NCBI GenBank assembly: GCA_030053925.1 | Contig: JASGCX010000010.1 | Span: 5,292-69,279 of the forward strand | Reading direction: 5' to 3' | From: Flavobacterium sp. | Lineage (GTDB): Bacteria; Bacteroidota; Bacteroidia; Chitinophagales; Chitinophagaceae | Length of the DNA stretch: 63,988 nt | In this document: piece by piece, positions 18,871 to 28,306 of the stretch | Numbering within the stretch: position 1 is the first letter of the stretch | How the letters are laid out: each line of letters begins with the position of its first letter | Made by a program: the position numbers and the translations under genes | The notes under the pieces: model-generated | Seen by the model: the letters and a program-made list of their open reading frames with translations, nothing else | The model's database searches: none | What the model was told of the DNA's origin: nothing

Positions 18871-19782
18871 ATGGATAATCCTGTACCGCATACACCATCT
18901 ACTTCTTTTACTTTAGCTTCAAAAGTGAAAGATTATTTTTTATTGATAAAGTTTACGCTCAGTTTTACTGTAGTGTTTTCTTGTGTTGTATGTTTTCTGT
19001 TGGCACCAAAAAATGGGTACGATTGGTGGATGATTACCGTAATTTTTGTTGCAGGTATGTTGGTTACCGGTAGCGCCAATGCTATTAACCAAGCAGTAGA
19101 AAAAGATACAGATGCCATGATGAAAAGAACAAGCACACGACCTGTGGCTAGTGGAAGAATGTTGCAAAATGAGGCTTATACATTTGCATTAATTGCAGGT
19201 GCGTTAGGTGTAGCCATGATGTGGTATTTCTTTAACTTCTCATCGGCGTTATTATCTGCATTTAGTTTGTTTTTGTACGCATTTATTTATACGCCTTTAA
19301 AAAAAATTAATTCAATAGCGGTATTGGTAGGTGCTTTTCCTGGTGCTTTGCCTTGTTTAATTGGATGGGTTGCCGGATTTTATAATCAACCAATAGCTTG
19401 GACCGGCGGATTGATTTTGTTTGCTATTCAATTTTTATGGCAATTTCCTCATTTTTGGGCAATTGCATGGGTAGCACACCAAGATTATAGTAAAGCAGGG
19501 TTTAAATTATTACCTGCGGATAAAGGACCTACAAAATTTACTGCTGTACAAGCAATTATGTATAGTGTACTAATGATTCCTGTGGGTATATTGCCTAAAG
19601 TATTTGGAATAACTGGTAATGTAAGCTTATGGATTGTGCTAGCTTGTAACCTTTTTATGGTAGTACAAAGTGTAAGATTGTATAAAGAAATGGATGTAAA
19701 AGCTGCAAGAAGAGTGATGTTTAGCAGTTATATTTATCTGCCAATTGTATTATTAGCTTTGCTGGCAGATAAAATTTTGTAA
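18871..19782 (+). CDS. ctaB: Protoheme IX farnesyltransferase (heme O synthase)
   Basis: UbiA-family membrane prenyltransferase (303 aa, about nine helices) that adds the farnesyl tail to heme b, needed to build heme o/a for the adjacent oxidase. The first Asp-rich motif is NAINQAVEKDTDAMMKRTSTRP (about residues 69-90 region), with WQFPHFWAIAWVAHQDY as the conserved later loop. It begins a second transcript after the coxA terminator and leads into the accessory oxidase subunits. Confidence 0.94.
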   Translation: MDNPVPHTPSTSFTLASKVKDYFLLIKFTLSFTVVFSCVVCFLLAPKNGYDWWMITVIFVAGMLVTGSANAINQAVEKDTDAMMKRTSTRPVASGRMLQNEAYTFALIAGALGVAMMWYFFNFSSALLSAFSLFLYAFIYTPLKKINSIAVLVGAFPGALPCLIGWVAGFYNQPIAWTGGLILFAIQFLWQFPHFWAIAWVAHQDYSKAGFKLLPADKGPTKFTAVQAIMYSVLMIPVGILPKVFGITGNVSLWIVLACNLFMVVQSVRLYKEMDVKAARRVMFSSYIYLPIVLLALLADKIL

Positions 19783-19828
19783 ACTAAATTTTACTTCTGT
19801 TTGTTGATGATAAGTGAGATGAAAGTTC

Positions 19829-19848
19829 AAGTGTGCAACACAACGAAG
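19829..19848. repeat. Copy of the GTGTGCAACGCAAC-type dispersed repeat
   Basis: AAGTGTGCAACACAACGAAG matches the start of the repeats at 1 and 182 with few changes. It lies between ctaB and the next oxidase gene. Confidence 0.5.
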
Positions 19849-19886
19849 TAACATTGAAAAACAACAGTTGATAAAAAAATATTGTG

Positions 19887-20465
19887 ATGATGGCAACGGC
19901 AAGTTCAAATGAAATTAAGAGAATACACCCACATAAATTTACTTTGTGGGTTGCTATGGGCAGCATTGTAATGATGTTTGTTGGTTTAACGAGTGCGTAT
20001 ATTGTTAAGAAAAAGCAGGCAAACTGGCTAGAGTTTTCTCTGCCTAGTGTATTTTGGTACAGCACTATTGTAATTATTGCAAGCAGCATTACCATTCATT
20101 TGGCGTTGAAGAGTTTTAAGGCTCGTGAAATGAGGCGTTACAAATTGCTGATAACAATTACAGCATTACTCGGTATATTGTTTATGGTGTTGCAAACAAT
20201 AGGATTTTTTAGCCTAGAGGCAAGAAACATTCATCTTACGGGACCAAATAGCAATGCCGCATCTTCGTTTCTATTGGTAATTACATCTTTACACATGTTG
20301 CACGTATTGGGTGGCGTAATTGCAATATTGGTAACTTTTTTAAGGGCTTTTAACAACAAATTAAAAAACTACAGTAGTGTGCCTATTGAAGTAATTAGTA
20401 CTTACTGGCATTTTGTAGATATTTTATGGATTTATCTGTTCCTCTTTTTCAATTGGTTGAAATAA
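19887..20465 (+). CDS. Cytochrome c oxidase subunit III family protein (first copy)
   Basis: Membrane protein (192 aa, five helices) of the heme-copper oxidase subunit III superfamily. The C-terminal ISTYWHFVDILWIYLF is the family signature. It is shorter and more divergent than the second copy that follows after 77 bp; paired subunit III genes are common in Bacteroidota oxidase loci. GTG 19884, ATG 19887 and ATG 19890 are adjacent candidates; I take 19887. Confidence 0.87.
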   Translation: MMATASSNEIKRIHPHKFTLWVAMGSIVMMFVGLTSAYIVKKKQANWLEFSLPSVFWYSTIVIIASSITIHLALKSFKAREMRRYKLLITITALLGILFMVLQTIGFFSLEARNIHLTGPNSNAASSFLLVITSLHMLHVLGGVIAILVTFLRAFNNKLKNYSSVPIEVISTYWHFVDILWIYLFLFFNWLK

Positions 20466-20511
20466 TTAAGAAAAAGTTGAGGTTAATTCACGTTTATTCA
20501 ACAACAGCTAA

Positions 20512-20519
20512 TATTTTTG
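20512..20519 (+). promoter_or_regulatory. Putative -7 element before coxC
   Basis: TATTTTTG fits TAnnTTTG 24 bp before the ATG; no convincing -33 element. Confidence 0.35.
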
Positions 20520-20542
20520 TAACCGAATCTTAGAACAATCTC

Positions 20543-21217
20543 ATGAGTACAACAACTGCAGCGTTACCCACAAAATTGTGGAATGGTGGTAAAAGCCCTT
20601 TTAATGTAGAGTATGGCAAATTGATGATGTGGTATTTTTTGATGAGTGATGCCTTCACTTTTGGTGCTTTCCTTATCTCTTACGGTACTATTCGTTTTTC
20701 ATCAAACGGTTGGCCAAATCCAAATGAAGTATTTCAGTCTTTTCCTGGCTTAGGTTCAGGTTTGCCACTAATGTTTGTGAGTTTAATGACTTTTATACTT
20801 ATCATTAGCTCTGTAACCATGGTATTAGCGGTTCATGCTGGTCATAACATGAATAAGAAAGGGGTGGTAACTAATTTAATTTTAACCATTATTGGCGGTG
20901 CTGCTTTCTTAAGTTGCCAAGCATGGGAATGGGCACACTTACACCATGAAGGTGCATGGTGGGGCTTAAATCCGTTTTTAAATGCAGATGGTACGCAATC
21001 TTCAACCAGTTTTACTAACTATTTCTTTACTATCACTGGTTTTCATGGTTTTCACGTATTTAGTGGTGTGGTAATTAATATTGTGATGTTAATTATGACA
21101 TTAACCGACCAATTTGAAAAACGTGGCCACTACTTAATGATTGAGAAAGCTGGTTTGTACTGGCACTTTGTAGATTTAGTTTGGGTATTTGTATTTACCT
21201 GTTTTTACTTAATCTAA
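20543..21217 (+). CDS. coxC: Cytochrome c oxidase subunit III (second copy)
   Basis: Membrane subunit of 224 aa with about five helices. The conserved WYFLMSDAFTFGAF, WEWAHLHHEG and GLYWHFVDLVWVFVF segments identify it as heme-copper oxidase subunit III. It is followed by the subunit IV gene after 44 bp. Confidence 0.93.
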   Translation: MSTTTAALPTKLWNGGKSPFNVEYGKLMMWYFLMSDAFTFGAFLISYGTIRFSSNGWPNPNEVFQSFPGLGSGLPLMFVSLMTFILIISSVTMVLAVHAGHNMNKKGVVTNLILTIIGGAAFLSCQAWEWAHLHHEGAWWGLNPFLNADGTQSSTSFTNYFFTITGFHGFHVFSGVVINIVMLIMTLTDQFEKRGHYLMIEKAGLYWHFVDLVWVFVFTCFYLI

Positions 21218-21261
21218 ATTTCAACAACAAACTATTTTAATTAACTTATTACAATATAGCT

Positions 21262-21693
21262 ATGGCACAGGCAGCACATGCAGAACACAGCAACAACGGC
21301 GCAGTAAAAGAAATTTGGATTGTAACGGCCATTTTAACCGTACTTACTATAGTAGAATTAGCAATTGGCTTCTACATGATGGATGTAACTAACCCTAAAA
21401 CAATTTTGTTTCTTAAAGGCGCTATTGTTATTTTAATGATGGTAAAAGCATTTTATATTGTTGGTTATTTTATGCATTTAAAACATGAGCTAAAGAACTT
21501 AATAATGACCATTGTAGTGCCTTTAACATTATTCATTTGGTTCATCGCTGCTTTCTTATACGATGGGAATTCTTACAAAAACTTGCGTAATACTTACGAC
21601 CCCTACAAGAAAGCGCAAACAACTATAAAAGTTGAGAAAAAGAAAGAAGGTCATGCTGAACACGGCTCCGAAACGCATAAAACTGTTGAATAA
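21262..21693 (+). CDS. coxD: Cytochrome c oxidase subunit IV family protein
   Basis: Small membrane protein (143 aa, three helices) with the prokaryotic subunit IV pattern IWIVTAILTVLTIVELAIGF and KAFYIVGYFMHLKHE. Both termini are rich in His, Lys and Glu. Last gene before a strong intrinsic terminator, consistent with an oxidase accessory-subunit operon. Confidence 0.9.
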   Translation: MAQAAHAEHSNNGAVKEIWIVTAILTVLTIVELAIGFYMMDVTNPKTILFLKGAIVILMMVKAFYIVGYFMHLKHELKNLIMTIVVPLTLFIWFIAAFLYDGNSYKNLRNTYDPYKKAQTTIKVEKKKEGHAEHGSETHKTVE

Positions 21694-21730
21694 TTGGCTA
21701 ACGTTTTAATGCATTCATTCACATATTTAG

Positions 21731-21758
21731 AACCATCGCTTGTGGCGATGGTTTTTTA
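21731..21758 (+). terminator. Intrinsic terminator after coxD
   Basis: Stem AACCATCGC/GCGATGGTT with a 5-nt loop, running into TTTTA. Confidence 0.85.
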
Positions 21759-21808
21759 GTAGTAGCCATTACTAATGGTTATTATTTTGCAACACTTAAA
21801 TGTAGATT

Positions 21809-22621
21809 ATGAACAAGAAAGCATTGTTGGCTTTGTGCATTGCAATATTACTACCAGTTTGTAGCTATTTAATTTTAAAAGGTACTAGCGAAAGTGCCGT
21901 AGACATGCCTCGAAAATATTTGCTTGATACAGTAATTGAAAGCGTACAAAATGGCAAGCAATTTTCCGATAGTATTTGGCATAAAACGGCCAATATTACT
22001 TTGGTTAATCAACTTGGTGATACAGTAAGTTTGTATGATAAGCCAGGGAAAATTATTGTACTAGATTTCTTTTTTACCCATTGTAGAAGTATTTGCCCTA
22101 AGCTTACTAGAAATATGGCTAAACTGCAACATAGCTTTATTTTAGGTGGCAATTCAAGAAAGAAAATTGACACTGCTATTGTGCAATTTGTATCTTTTAC
22201 AATAGATGCTGAAAGAGATAGTGTAAGTGTTTTAAAAGACTATGCAGACCGTTTTAACGTGAACCACGATAACTGGTGGTTGCTTACAGGCAACCATGAT
22301 AGTATTGCTAATTTTGCCTTTGCAGAATTAAAAGTAGATAAGTTTAGCGGCGAGCCTGTTGATTCTGATTTTGTACATACCAATCGCTTTGTGGTGCTTG
22401 ATAAAAACTATGTAGTAAGGGGTTATTACAACGGGTTAGATTCTGCTTCTATAACCAAACTTGCTAGAGATATTGGCTTACTAATGCTAGAGAAAGACAA
22501 GACCAAAAAGAGCGAGGTTTTTACAAAAATTATTGAGTTAAAATGGTTGTGGTTAATCATTCTAGTGCTAGTGGTAATTTTTGTTTTATTCATCTCTAAT
22601 CGCAAAAAAATAAACGGGTAG
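21809..22621 (+). CDS. sco: SCO1/SenC family copper chaperone
   Basis: Thioredoxin-fold membrane-anchored protein (270 aa) that delivers copper to, or keeps reduced, the CuA site of the neighbouring oxidase. It has an N-terminal anchor helix, the copper motif C-x3-C-P in FFFTHCRSICPKL (about residue 92) and the conserved His in DFVHTNRFVVLD (about 190). Unusually it also ends with a second hydrophobic helix (LWLIILVLVVIFVLFI), so both ends may be membrane-embedded. Confidence 0.9.
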   Translation: MNKKALLALCIAILLPVCSYLILKGTSESAVDMPRKYLLDTVIESVQNGKQFSDSIWHKTANITLVNQLGDTVSLYDKPGKIIVLDFFFTHCRSICPKLTRNMAKLQHSFILGGNSRKKIDTAIVQFVSFTIDAERDSVSVLKDYADRFNVNHDNWWLLTGNHDSIANFAFAELKVDKFSGEPVDSDFVHTNRFVVLDKNYVVRGYYNGLDSASITKLARDIGLLMLEKDKTKKSEVFTKIIELKWLWLIILVLVVIFVLFISNRKKING

Positions 22622-22672
22622 CTAAACCCGCAGCGTATAAATTTTGTTAAAGCCATTAAATACAGTGTCATC

Positions 22673-23215
22673 ATGTTAGCAGCCTCTTTTAAAAAAAATG
22701 ATAAGCAAGCCTTTTGGTTAATTGGTATTTTTTCTATGGTAGTGTTTACAGTAGTTGTGCTAATAAGCAACTTTAAACTTCAGGTACATTTAGGGTTTAA
22801 TGTGCACATTTTTGCTACAATCAACGCTATTATAAATTCATTAATAGCCGTGCTACTTGTATTGGCATTAGTTGCCGTAAAACAAGGCAATTATTTACTG
22901 CATAAAAAATTTATGATGGCCGCTTTAATAATGTCTATCTTGTTTTTAGTGTCTTATATTGCCCATCATTTATTGGCTGGAGAAACCAAATTTGGTGGTA
23001 AAGGAGTAGTGAAGATTATTTATTTATTGATACTAGCCACCCATATTTTCTTAGCAGCAATCATATTGCCCTTTATACTTTTTACCGCATATCGTGCTTT
23101 AATAGCAGAATTTTCGGTACACAAAAAGCTAGCACGCATTACTTGGCCATTGTGGTTTTATGTGGCTGTAACTGGGCCTATTGTTTATTTAATGATAAGC
23201 CCTTACTATCGCTAA
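22673..23215 (+). CDS. DUF420 family membrane protein
   Basis: The 180-aa protein has five to six helices and the DUF420 pattern HIFATINAIINSLIAVLLVLA with LLHKKFMMAALIMSILFLVSY. DUF420 proteins occur next to cytochrome oxidase genes, and Bacillus CtaM (family knowledge) aids oxidase assembly; a similar role is inferred. It is last in the oxidase block and is followed by a strong hairpin. Confidence 0.85.
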   Translation: MLAASFKKNDKQAFWLIGIFSMVVFTVVVLISNFKLQVHLGFNVHIFATINAIINSLIAVLLVLALVAVKQGNYLLHKKFMMAALIMSILFLVSYIAHHLLAGETKFGGKGVVKIIYLLILATHIFLAAIILPFILFTAYRALIAEFSVHKKLARITWPLWFYVAVTGPIVYLMISPYYR

Positions 23216-23231
23216 TATTCATTCGCTAAAT

Positions 23232-23274
23232 ACAAACGCCAACTTATGTAAGGTTGGCGTTTGTATTTTTTTTA
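23232..23274 (+). terminator. Intrinsic terminator between convergent genes
   Basis: Perfect 12-bp stem ACAAACGCCAAC/GTTGGCGTTTGT, loop 9 nt, followed by ATTTTTTTT. It ends the sco-DUF420 transcript and may also serve the convergent gene. Confidence 0.9.
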
Positions 23275-23287
23275 GAGATAGAATATT

Positions 23288-24043
23288 TTAAACAACTTGC
23301 CTTACACTTTTAATAGCAGCACTCATTTCTTTTATCAGCGAAATATCTTTTTCAATAGCATTACCTACCACAATTACATCAGCACCAGCCTTACAGTTTA
23401 AGTACGCTTTTTCTGGTGTTGTAATACCTCCGCCAACAATTAATGGTGCTTCAATATGTTGCGATACAAACTGAATCATCTTTTCAGTAATTGGTCGTTG
23501 CGCACCGCTGCCTGCATCCATGTATATCAACTTCATACCTAGCATTTCGCCAGCCATAGCTGTACACATGGCTATTTCATTTTTATCTGCAGGTATAGGG
23601 CTTGCATTAGAAATATAAGAAACGGTTGTAGGTGCACCGCCATCAATAACCATATAACCTGTGGGCATTATTTCTAAACCACTCTTTTTTACAAAAGGTG
23701 CCGAAATTACATGCTGGCCAATTAACAATTCAGGATTACGGCCAGAAATTAACGATAAATACAGTAACGCATCTGCATAGCGGCTTACTTGCGATGGCGA
23801 ACCTGGAAATAAAATAACAGGAATATCGCAGTTGGCTTTTATTTGCTTTATGCAATCATCTAAATGGTTAGAAATAACTAAGCTGCCACCAACAAAAAAG
23901 TAATCAACAGAGGCTTCTAGGGCAATACTCACCAATTGATCAATAGTAGACACGTCTACCTTATCTGGGTCAATTAACACCGAAAACGACTTTTTCCCCG
24001 CTCGTTTTTTCTCTACAAATTGATGGTATAAAACTTGCTTCAT
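23288..24043 (-). CDS. Geranylgeranylglyceryl phosphate synthase family protein (PcrB/GGGPS-like)
   Basis: TIM-barrel prenyltransferase of 251 aa, joining a prenyl diphosphate to glycerol-1-phosphate. The FSVLIDPDK motif is at residues 20-28, VGGS at about 51, FPGSPSQ at about 79, YMDAGSGA at about 173 and the phosphate-binding VGGGITTPEKA at about 202. Bacterial group II GGGPS occurs in Bacteroidota; whether it uses geranylgeranyl diphosphate cannot be read here. It is transcribed away from nrdJ. Confidence 0.9.
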   Translation of the reverse strand: MKQVLYHQFVEKKRAGKKSFSVLIDPDKVDVSTIDQLVSIALEASVDYFFVGGSLVISNHLDDCIKQIKANCDIPVILFPGSPSQVSRYADALLYLSLISGRNPELLIGQHVISAPFVKKSGLEIMPTGYMVIDGGAPTTVSYISNASPIPADKNEIAMCTAMAGEMLGMKLIYMDAGSGAQRPITEKMIQFVSQHIEAPLIVGGGITTPEKAYLNCKAGADVIVVGNAIEKDISLIKEMSAAIKSVRQVV

Positions 24044-24444
24044 GCAGTAAAAATGAAATGTGATTACTGCAAAATTGCAAGAAAAATAGCATTCAAGCAG
24101 TAATTATTAATTATTTGTTTGTTACTTATAATTAACCAAAGAAACCAAGTTAATCATATCTGCAATTTAGGGGTTGTTAGTAAAAATACCCTACTTTTTT
24201 TCAGATATTTTATTCAAAAATCCAAAAACTACACAATTGGTTGCGATGTTGCTATAAATAACTAGCAGTTCAATGGCCAAGATTAGCTATATTTTAGAAT
24301 AAAAACTGCTTAAAGTTATTATCCACATCTGTTAGCACTTGTTCATTTGTATTTCAATTTCGTAGAGATATTTTCGTAGAAGCGTTAAACATTCTTTAAC
24401 CATCCTTTCATCTACTTTCAAATCAGTAAATACCATTGCTTATT
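24044..24444. other. Divergent intergenic region (GGGPS / nrdJ)
   Basis: About 400 bp of AT-rich sequence between divergent genes. I see no cobalamin riboswitch features. One perfect DnaA-box-like TTATCCACA is at 24319-24327, about 118 bp before nrdJ, which could be chance. No clear TAnnTTTG element. Confidence 0.4.
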
Positions 24445-27400
24445 ATGGCAAAAACTACCAACAAAGGCTTGCAATTTAGCCGTCGTTTCACAAAAGAAAA
24501 TGTTAGCCCGTATGACATGTTTGCTTACGATTACCGAGACAGCGTTATTAAAAATCCCACCGGCGAAAAGGTGTTTGAAATGAATAATGTTGAGGTGCCA
24601 AAGCAATGGAGTCAAATAGCAACAGATATTCTTGCTCAAAAATATTTTCGCAAAGCTGGTGTACCACAAGCAGATGGTAGTGTAGGTAGAGAAACTTCTG
24701 TAAAGCAAGTAGCGCATCGTATGGCTAACTGCTGGCGAGTTTGGGGCGAACGTTATGGTTATTTTGCTACAAAAAAAGACGCTCAAATTTTTTACGATGA
24801 ATTGGCATACAGCATTTTAAATCAGTCATGCGTACCTAATAGCCCACAATGGTTTAACACGGGCTTGCATGAAAGTTATTGCATAACTGGTAAGCCGCAA
24901 GGGCACTACTTTGTAGACCCTAAAGATGGTGAATTAAAAAAATCTTCAAACGCTTACGAACGCCCTCAACCACATGCTTGCTTTATTTTAAGTGTAAGCG
25001 ACGATTTAGTAAATGAAGGTGGTATAATGGATTTGTGGGTGCGTGAAGCAAGAATATTTAAGTACGGTAGTGGTGTTGGTACTAACTTCTCGCAAATACG
25101 TGGTAGTGGCGAAAAACTGAGTGGTGGCGGCACTTCTAGCGGATTAATGAGTTTCTTAAAAATTGGTGATAGAGCCGCAGGCGCTATTAAAAGTGGCGGC
25201 ACTACAAGGCGTGCTGCTAAAATGGTTTGTTTAGATTTAGACCATCCAGAAATAATGGAATTTATCAACTGGAAAGTTGGCGAAGAAAAAAAAGTAGCTG
25301 CTTTAGTATCGGCGGGCTATGATAATAGTTACGAGGGTGAAGCTTACATGACAGTGGCAGGCCAAAACTCTAACAACTCAATTCGTATTCCTAATGAGTT
25401 TTTTAAAGTACTACAAGAAGATGGTGATTGGGAATTAAAAGCAAGAACTGATGGTAGCGTAATGAAAAAAATTCCAGCACGTGAAGTGTGGAAACAAATT
25501 GCTTACGCAGCTTGGGCTTGCGCCGATCCTGGTACACAATACGATACTACAATTAACGAGTGGCATACTTGCCCTAATGGTGGTAAAATTAACGCTTCTA
25601 ACCCATGTAGCGAATACATGTTTTTAGATAATACAGCTTGCAATTTAGCATCAATAAACCTACGTAAATTCTTTGATGAAAGTACCAACAAATTAGACGT
25701 TGAAGGTATTGAATACATTAGCCGTTTGTGGACTGTTGTGTTAGAAATATCTGTGTTAATGGCTCAGTTTCCTAGCAAAGAAGTAGCGCAATTAAGCTAC
25801 GATTATAGAACACTTGGTTTAGGTTTTGCCAATCTTGGTACTGTGTTAATGATTAGCGGTACACCATACGACAGCGAAGAAGCACGTGGCATTGCAGGTG
25901 CTGTAAGTGCCGTAATTACTGGTGTTGCCTATAAAACATCAGCAGAAATGGCGGCCTTCTTAGGCACATTTGCTAAGTACCAACAAAATAAAGCCCACAT
26001 GTTGCGTGTAATGCGTAACCATCGTGCCGCTGCATACGATGCCTCTGAAGCCTACGAAGGATTGGAAATAAAACCACAAGGTATTAATGCCAAATATTGC
26101 CCCGACTTTTTGTTAAAAGCAGCTACTAAAGCCTGGGACGAAGCAGTACAACTAGGCATCAAATATGGTTACAGAAATGCACAAACTACTGTAATAGCAC
26201 CAACAGGTACAATTGGCTTGGTAATGGATTGCGATACCACAGGTGTAGAACCAGATTTTGCCTTAGTGAAATTTAAAAAATTAAGTGGTGGTGGGTACTT
26301 TAAAATAATTAATGGGGCAGTGCCAAATGCCTTGAAAACATTAGGCTACAGCCAAAAAGAAATTGATGCTATTGAGAAATATACAGTAGGTGCTGCAAGT
26401 TTTGATGGTGCACCTTTTATAAATACACAAACACTTTTAGCCAAAGGCTTTTTGCAAGAAGAAATTAACAAGCTAAATGCAGCCGCTAAAGCTGCATTTG
26501 AAATTGGCTTTATCTTCAACAGATACGCATTGGGCGATGCATGCTTGCAACGCTTAGGGTTTACCGAAGTACAATATGGCAACTTTAGCTTTAACATGCT
26601 AGAAGCACTAGGCTTTACCGATGATGAAATTGATGCGGCTAACTACTATGTTTGTGGCGCTATGACGGTTGAAGGTGCACCATACTTAAAGCCAGAACAT
26701 TTGCCAGTATTCGATTGCGCCAATAAATGCGGTAAGAAAGGTGAACGTTACATTCATGCACACGGCCATATTCGTATGATGGGTGCTTGCCAGCCATTTT
26801 TAAGTGGTGCTATTTCTAAAACAATCAATTTGCCACACGAAGCAACTGTTGAAGAAATTGCAGACTGCTATAAAATGAGTTGGGAGTTAGGCCTTAAAGC
26901 CAATGCTTTATATCGTGATGGGTCAAAATTATCTCAACCATTAAGCAACAAATCCGATAAAAAGAAGAAGGCAGAAGCTGCAAACGAAGAACAACAAGAT
27001 ACAAGTTTAAAGTTGCAAGAAACAAGCAACCACCAATTGCTAACCAGTAATTCTGCCAATATTGTAGACCTTACAAAGCTTACTGTTGATGAACTTTTAG
27101 AAGAAGTAAATAAACGCATGGCGGCTTCAACAGATACTAAGTTAAAGCGTCAATTATCAAGAATAGTTGAGCGCAAAGCATTGCCTGCAAAACGCCGTGG
27201 CTATACGCAAAAAGCTAAAATTAATGGCCAAGTATTGTTTTTACGTACAGGTGAATATAACGATGGTACTTTGGGTGAAATATTTATTGACCTAGCAAAA
27301 GAAGGCTCAACGCTGCGTAGTTTGATGAACTGTTTTGCAATCTCCGTATCTGTTGGCTTACAATATGGTGTGCCATTAGAAGAGTTTGTAGAGAAGTTTG

Positions 27401-27810
27401 TGTTTACCAAATTTGAACCATCAGGCATGGTAGATCATCCAAACATCAAAACAACTACATCACTAGTAGATTTTGTTTTTCGTGCGCTAGCTTTTGATTA
27501 TTTAAACAGAACCGATTTGGTGCATGTACTTAACAAACCAGAAGTAGAAAACCTTGGCGAAGATGATGATACAACATTTATTGGTGAGCCACAATTAAGT
27601 AGTGTACGCATAGCCTCATCACCAGCATTACAACCTCAAAAAATTGCTGCAGCTACCACTAAAACAGATTATGGTATAGATGCAGTAAATGCTGCTGCTA
27701 AAAGTATGCAAAGCGATGCACCAAGTTGCAACACTTGTGGCCATATTACAGTACGTAGCGGCACTTGTTATAAATGCTTGAATTGCGGTAATAGCATGGG
27801 CTGTAGCTAA
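24445..27810 (+). CDS. nrdJ: Adenosylcobalamin-dependent (class II) ribonucleoside reductase
   Basis: Makes deoxyribonucleotides using B12 without oxygen-dependent radical generation. The 1121-aa protein starts at ATG 24445 (MAKTTNKGLQFSRRF; an upstream TTG only adds three residues). The active-site region NPCSEYMFLDNTACNLASINL is near residue 386, with VGTNFSQIRGSGEKLSGGGTSSG earlier and APTGTIGLVMDCDTTGVEPDFA near 587. A Lys/Glu/Gln linker (about 830-865) leads to a C-terminal domain and a Cys-rich end, CNTCGHITVRSGTCYKCLNCG, for thiol relay or Zn. A strong terminator follows. Confidence 0.95.
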   Translation: MAKTTNKGLQFSRRFTKENVSPYDMFAYDYRDSVIKNPTGEKVFEMNNVEVPKQWSQIATDILAQKYFRKAGVPQADGSVGRETSVKQVAHRMANCWRVWGERYGYFATKKDAQIFYDELAYSILNQSCVPNSPQWFNTGLHESYCITGKPQGHYFVDPKDGELKKSSNAYERPQPHACFILSVSDDLVNEGGIMDLWVREARIFKYGSGVGTNFSQIRGSGEKLSGGGTSSGLMSFLKIGDRAAGAIKSGGTTRRAAKMVCLDLDHPEIMEFINWKVGEEKKVAALVSAGYDNSYEGEAYMTVAGQNSNNSIRIPNEFFKVLQEDGDWELKARTDGSVMKKIPAREVWKQIAYAAWACADPGTQYDTTINEWHTCPNGGKINASNPCSEYMFLDNTACNLASINLRKFFDESTNKLDVEGIEYISRLWTVVLEISVLMAQFPSKEVAQLSYDYRTLGLGFANLGTVLMISGTPYDSEEARGIAGAVSAVITGVAYKTSAEMAAFLGTFAKYQQNKAHMLRVMRNHRAAAYDASEAYEGLEIKPQGINAKYCPDFLLKAATKAWDEAVQLGIKYGYRNAQTTVIAPTGTIGLVMDCDTTGVEPDFALVKFKKLSGGGYFKIINGAVPNALKTLGYSQKEIDAIEKYTVGAASFDGAPFINTQTLLAKGFLQEEINKLNAAAKAAFEIGFIFNRYALGDACLQRLGFTEVQYGNFSFNMLEALGFTDDEIDAANYYVCGAMTVEGAPYLKPEHLPVFDCANKCGKKGERYIHAHGHIRMMGACQPFLSGAISKTINLPHEATVEEIADCYKMSWELGLKANALYRDGSKLSQPLSNKSDKKKKAEAANEEQQDTSLKLQETSNHQLLTSNSANIVDLTKLTVDELLEEVNKRMAASTDTKLKRQLSRIVERKALPAKRRGYTQKAKINGQVLFLRTGEYNDGTLGEIFIDLAKEGSTLRSLMNCFAISVSVGLQYGVPLEEFVEKFVFTKFEPSGMVDHPNIKTTTSLVDFVFRALAFDYLNRTDLVHVLNKPEVENLGEDDDTTFIGEPQLSSVRIASSPALQPQKIAAATTKTDYGIDAVNAAAKSMQSDAPSCNTCGHITVRSGTCYKCLNCGNSMGCS

Positions 27811-27841
27811 TTTTTGTAATCAGTTATCAGATAATATTTAT

Positions 27842-27876
27842 AGTAAAGCCTCGTTTAACGGGGCTTTACTATTTTG
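27842..27876 (+). terminator. Intrinsic terminator after nrdJ
   Basis: A 12-bp stem AGTAAAGCCTCG/CGGGGCTTTACT with one G-T pair and a TTTAA loop, then ATTTTG. Confidence 0.85.
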
Positions 27877-28087
27877 TAGGTTTAGGCAGTATAAATACCC
27901 AAGTGTATTGAAGTAAAAAACAAGCATTTTTATTTTGAGTACCCTGTTTAACCCTATGCAAAACAAGCATCGTTAATTGTGTAGTTACAATGGTATAGTG
28001 CAAAAGGTGGTAACAATTGCTAAAGAAAAATATCGCAATTAATTGGCGAGCCAACTACAAGTTACTAAAGCACCACGATAAGATTTT

Positions 28088-28186
28088 TTGCCTCACAAGT
28101 TGAATGTAATTTGTGCCATACTTTTTTTAGCAGTAATAAACCTTATAGCAGGTTTAATTTTATTGGCAATTAGCGCATTTATTTAG
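28088..28186 (+). CDS. Possible small hydrophobic peptide (32 aa)
   Basis: A TTG-started frame encodes MPHKLNVICAILFLAVINLI plus twelve more residues (AGLILLAISAFI), a single plausible membrane helix in an otherwise empty 430-bp gap (27877-28306). There is no ATG and no clear ribosome site, so it may be chance; the rest of the gap shows nothing. Confidence 0.25.
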   Translation: MPHKLNVICAILFLAVINLIAGLILLAISAFI

Positions 28187-28306
28187 AGTTTAGCTATTTC
28201 TAAAACTTGAGCCTAAAATTTATAGCTTATGCACTATGTTATTAAAGCCAATTTATGTAAATAATTCAATTACCCGTTACTTTTACAAGTCTATATTCAT
28301 TACATC

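Noticed and set aside
24319-24327. DnaA box TTATCCACA upstream of nrdJ as an origin or regulatory site
   Set aside because: A single copy is expected by chance at this window size; no cluster, dnaA or dnaN nearby.
24044-24444. Cobalamin riboswitch for the B12-dependent reductase
   Set aside because: I could not find the conserved B12-box or a matching fold by eye.
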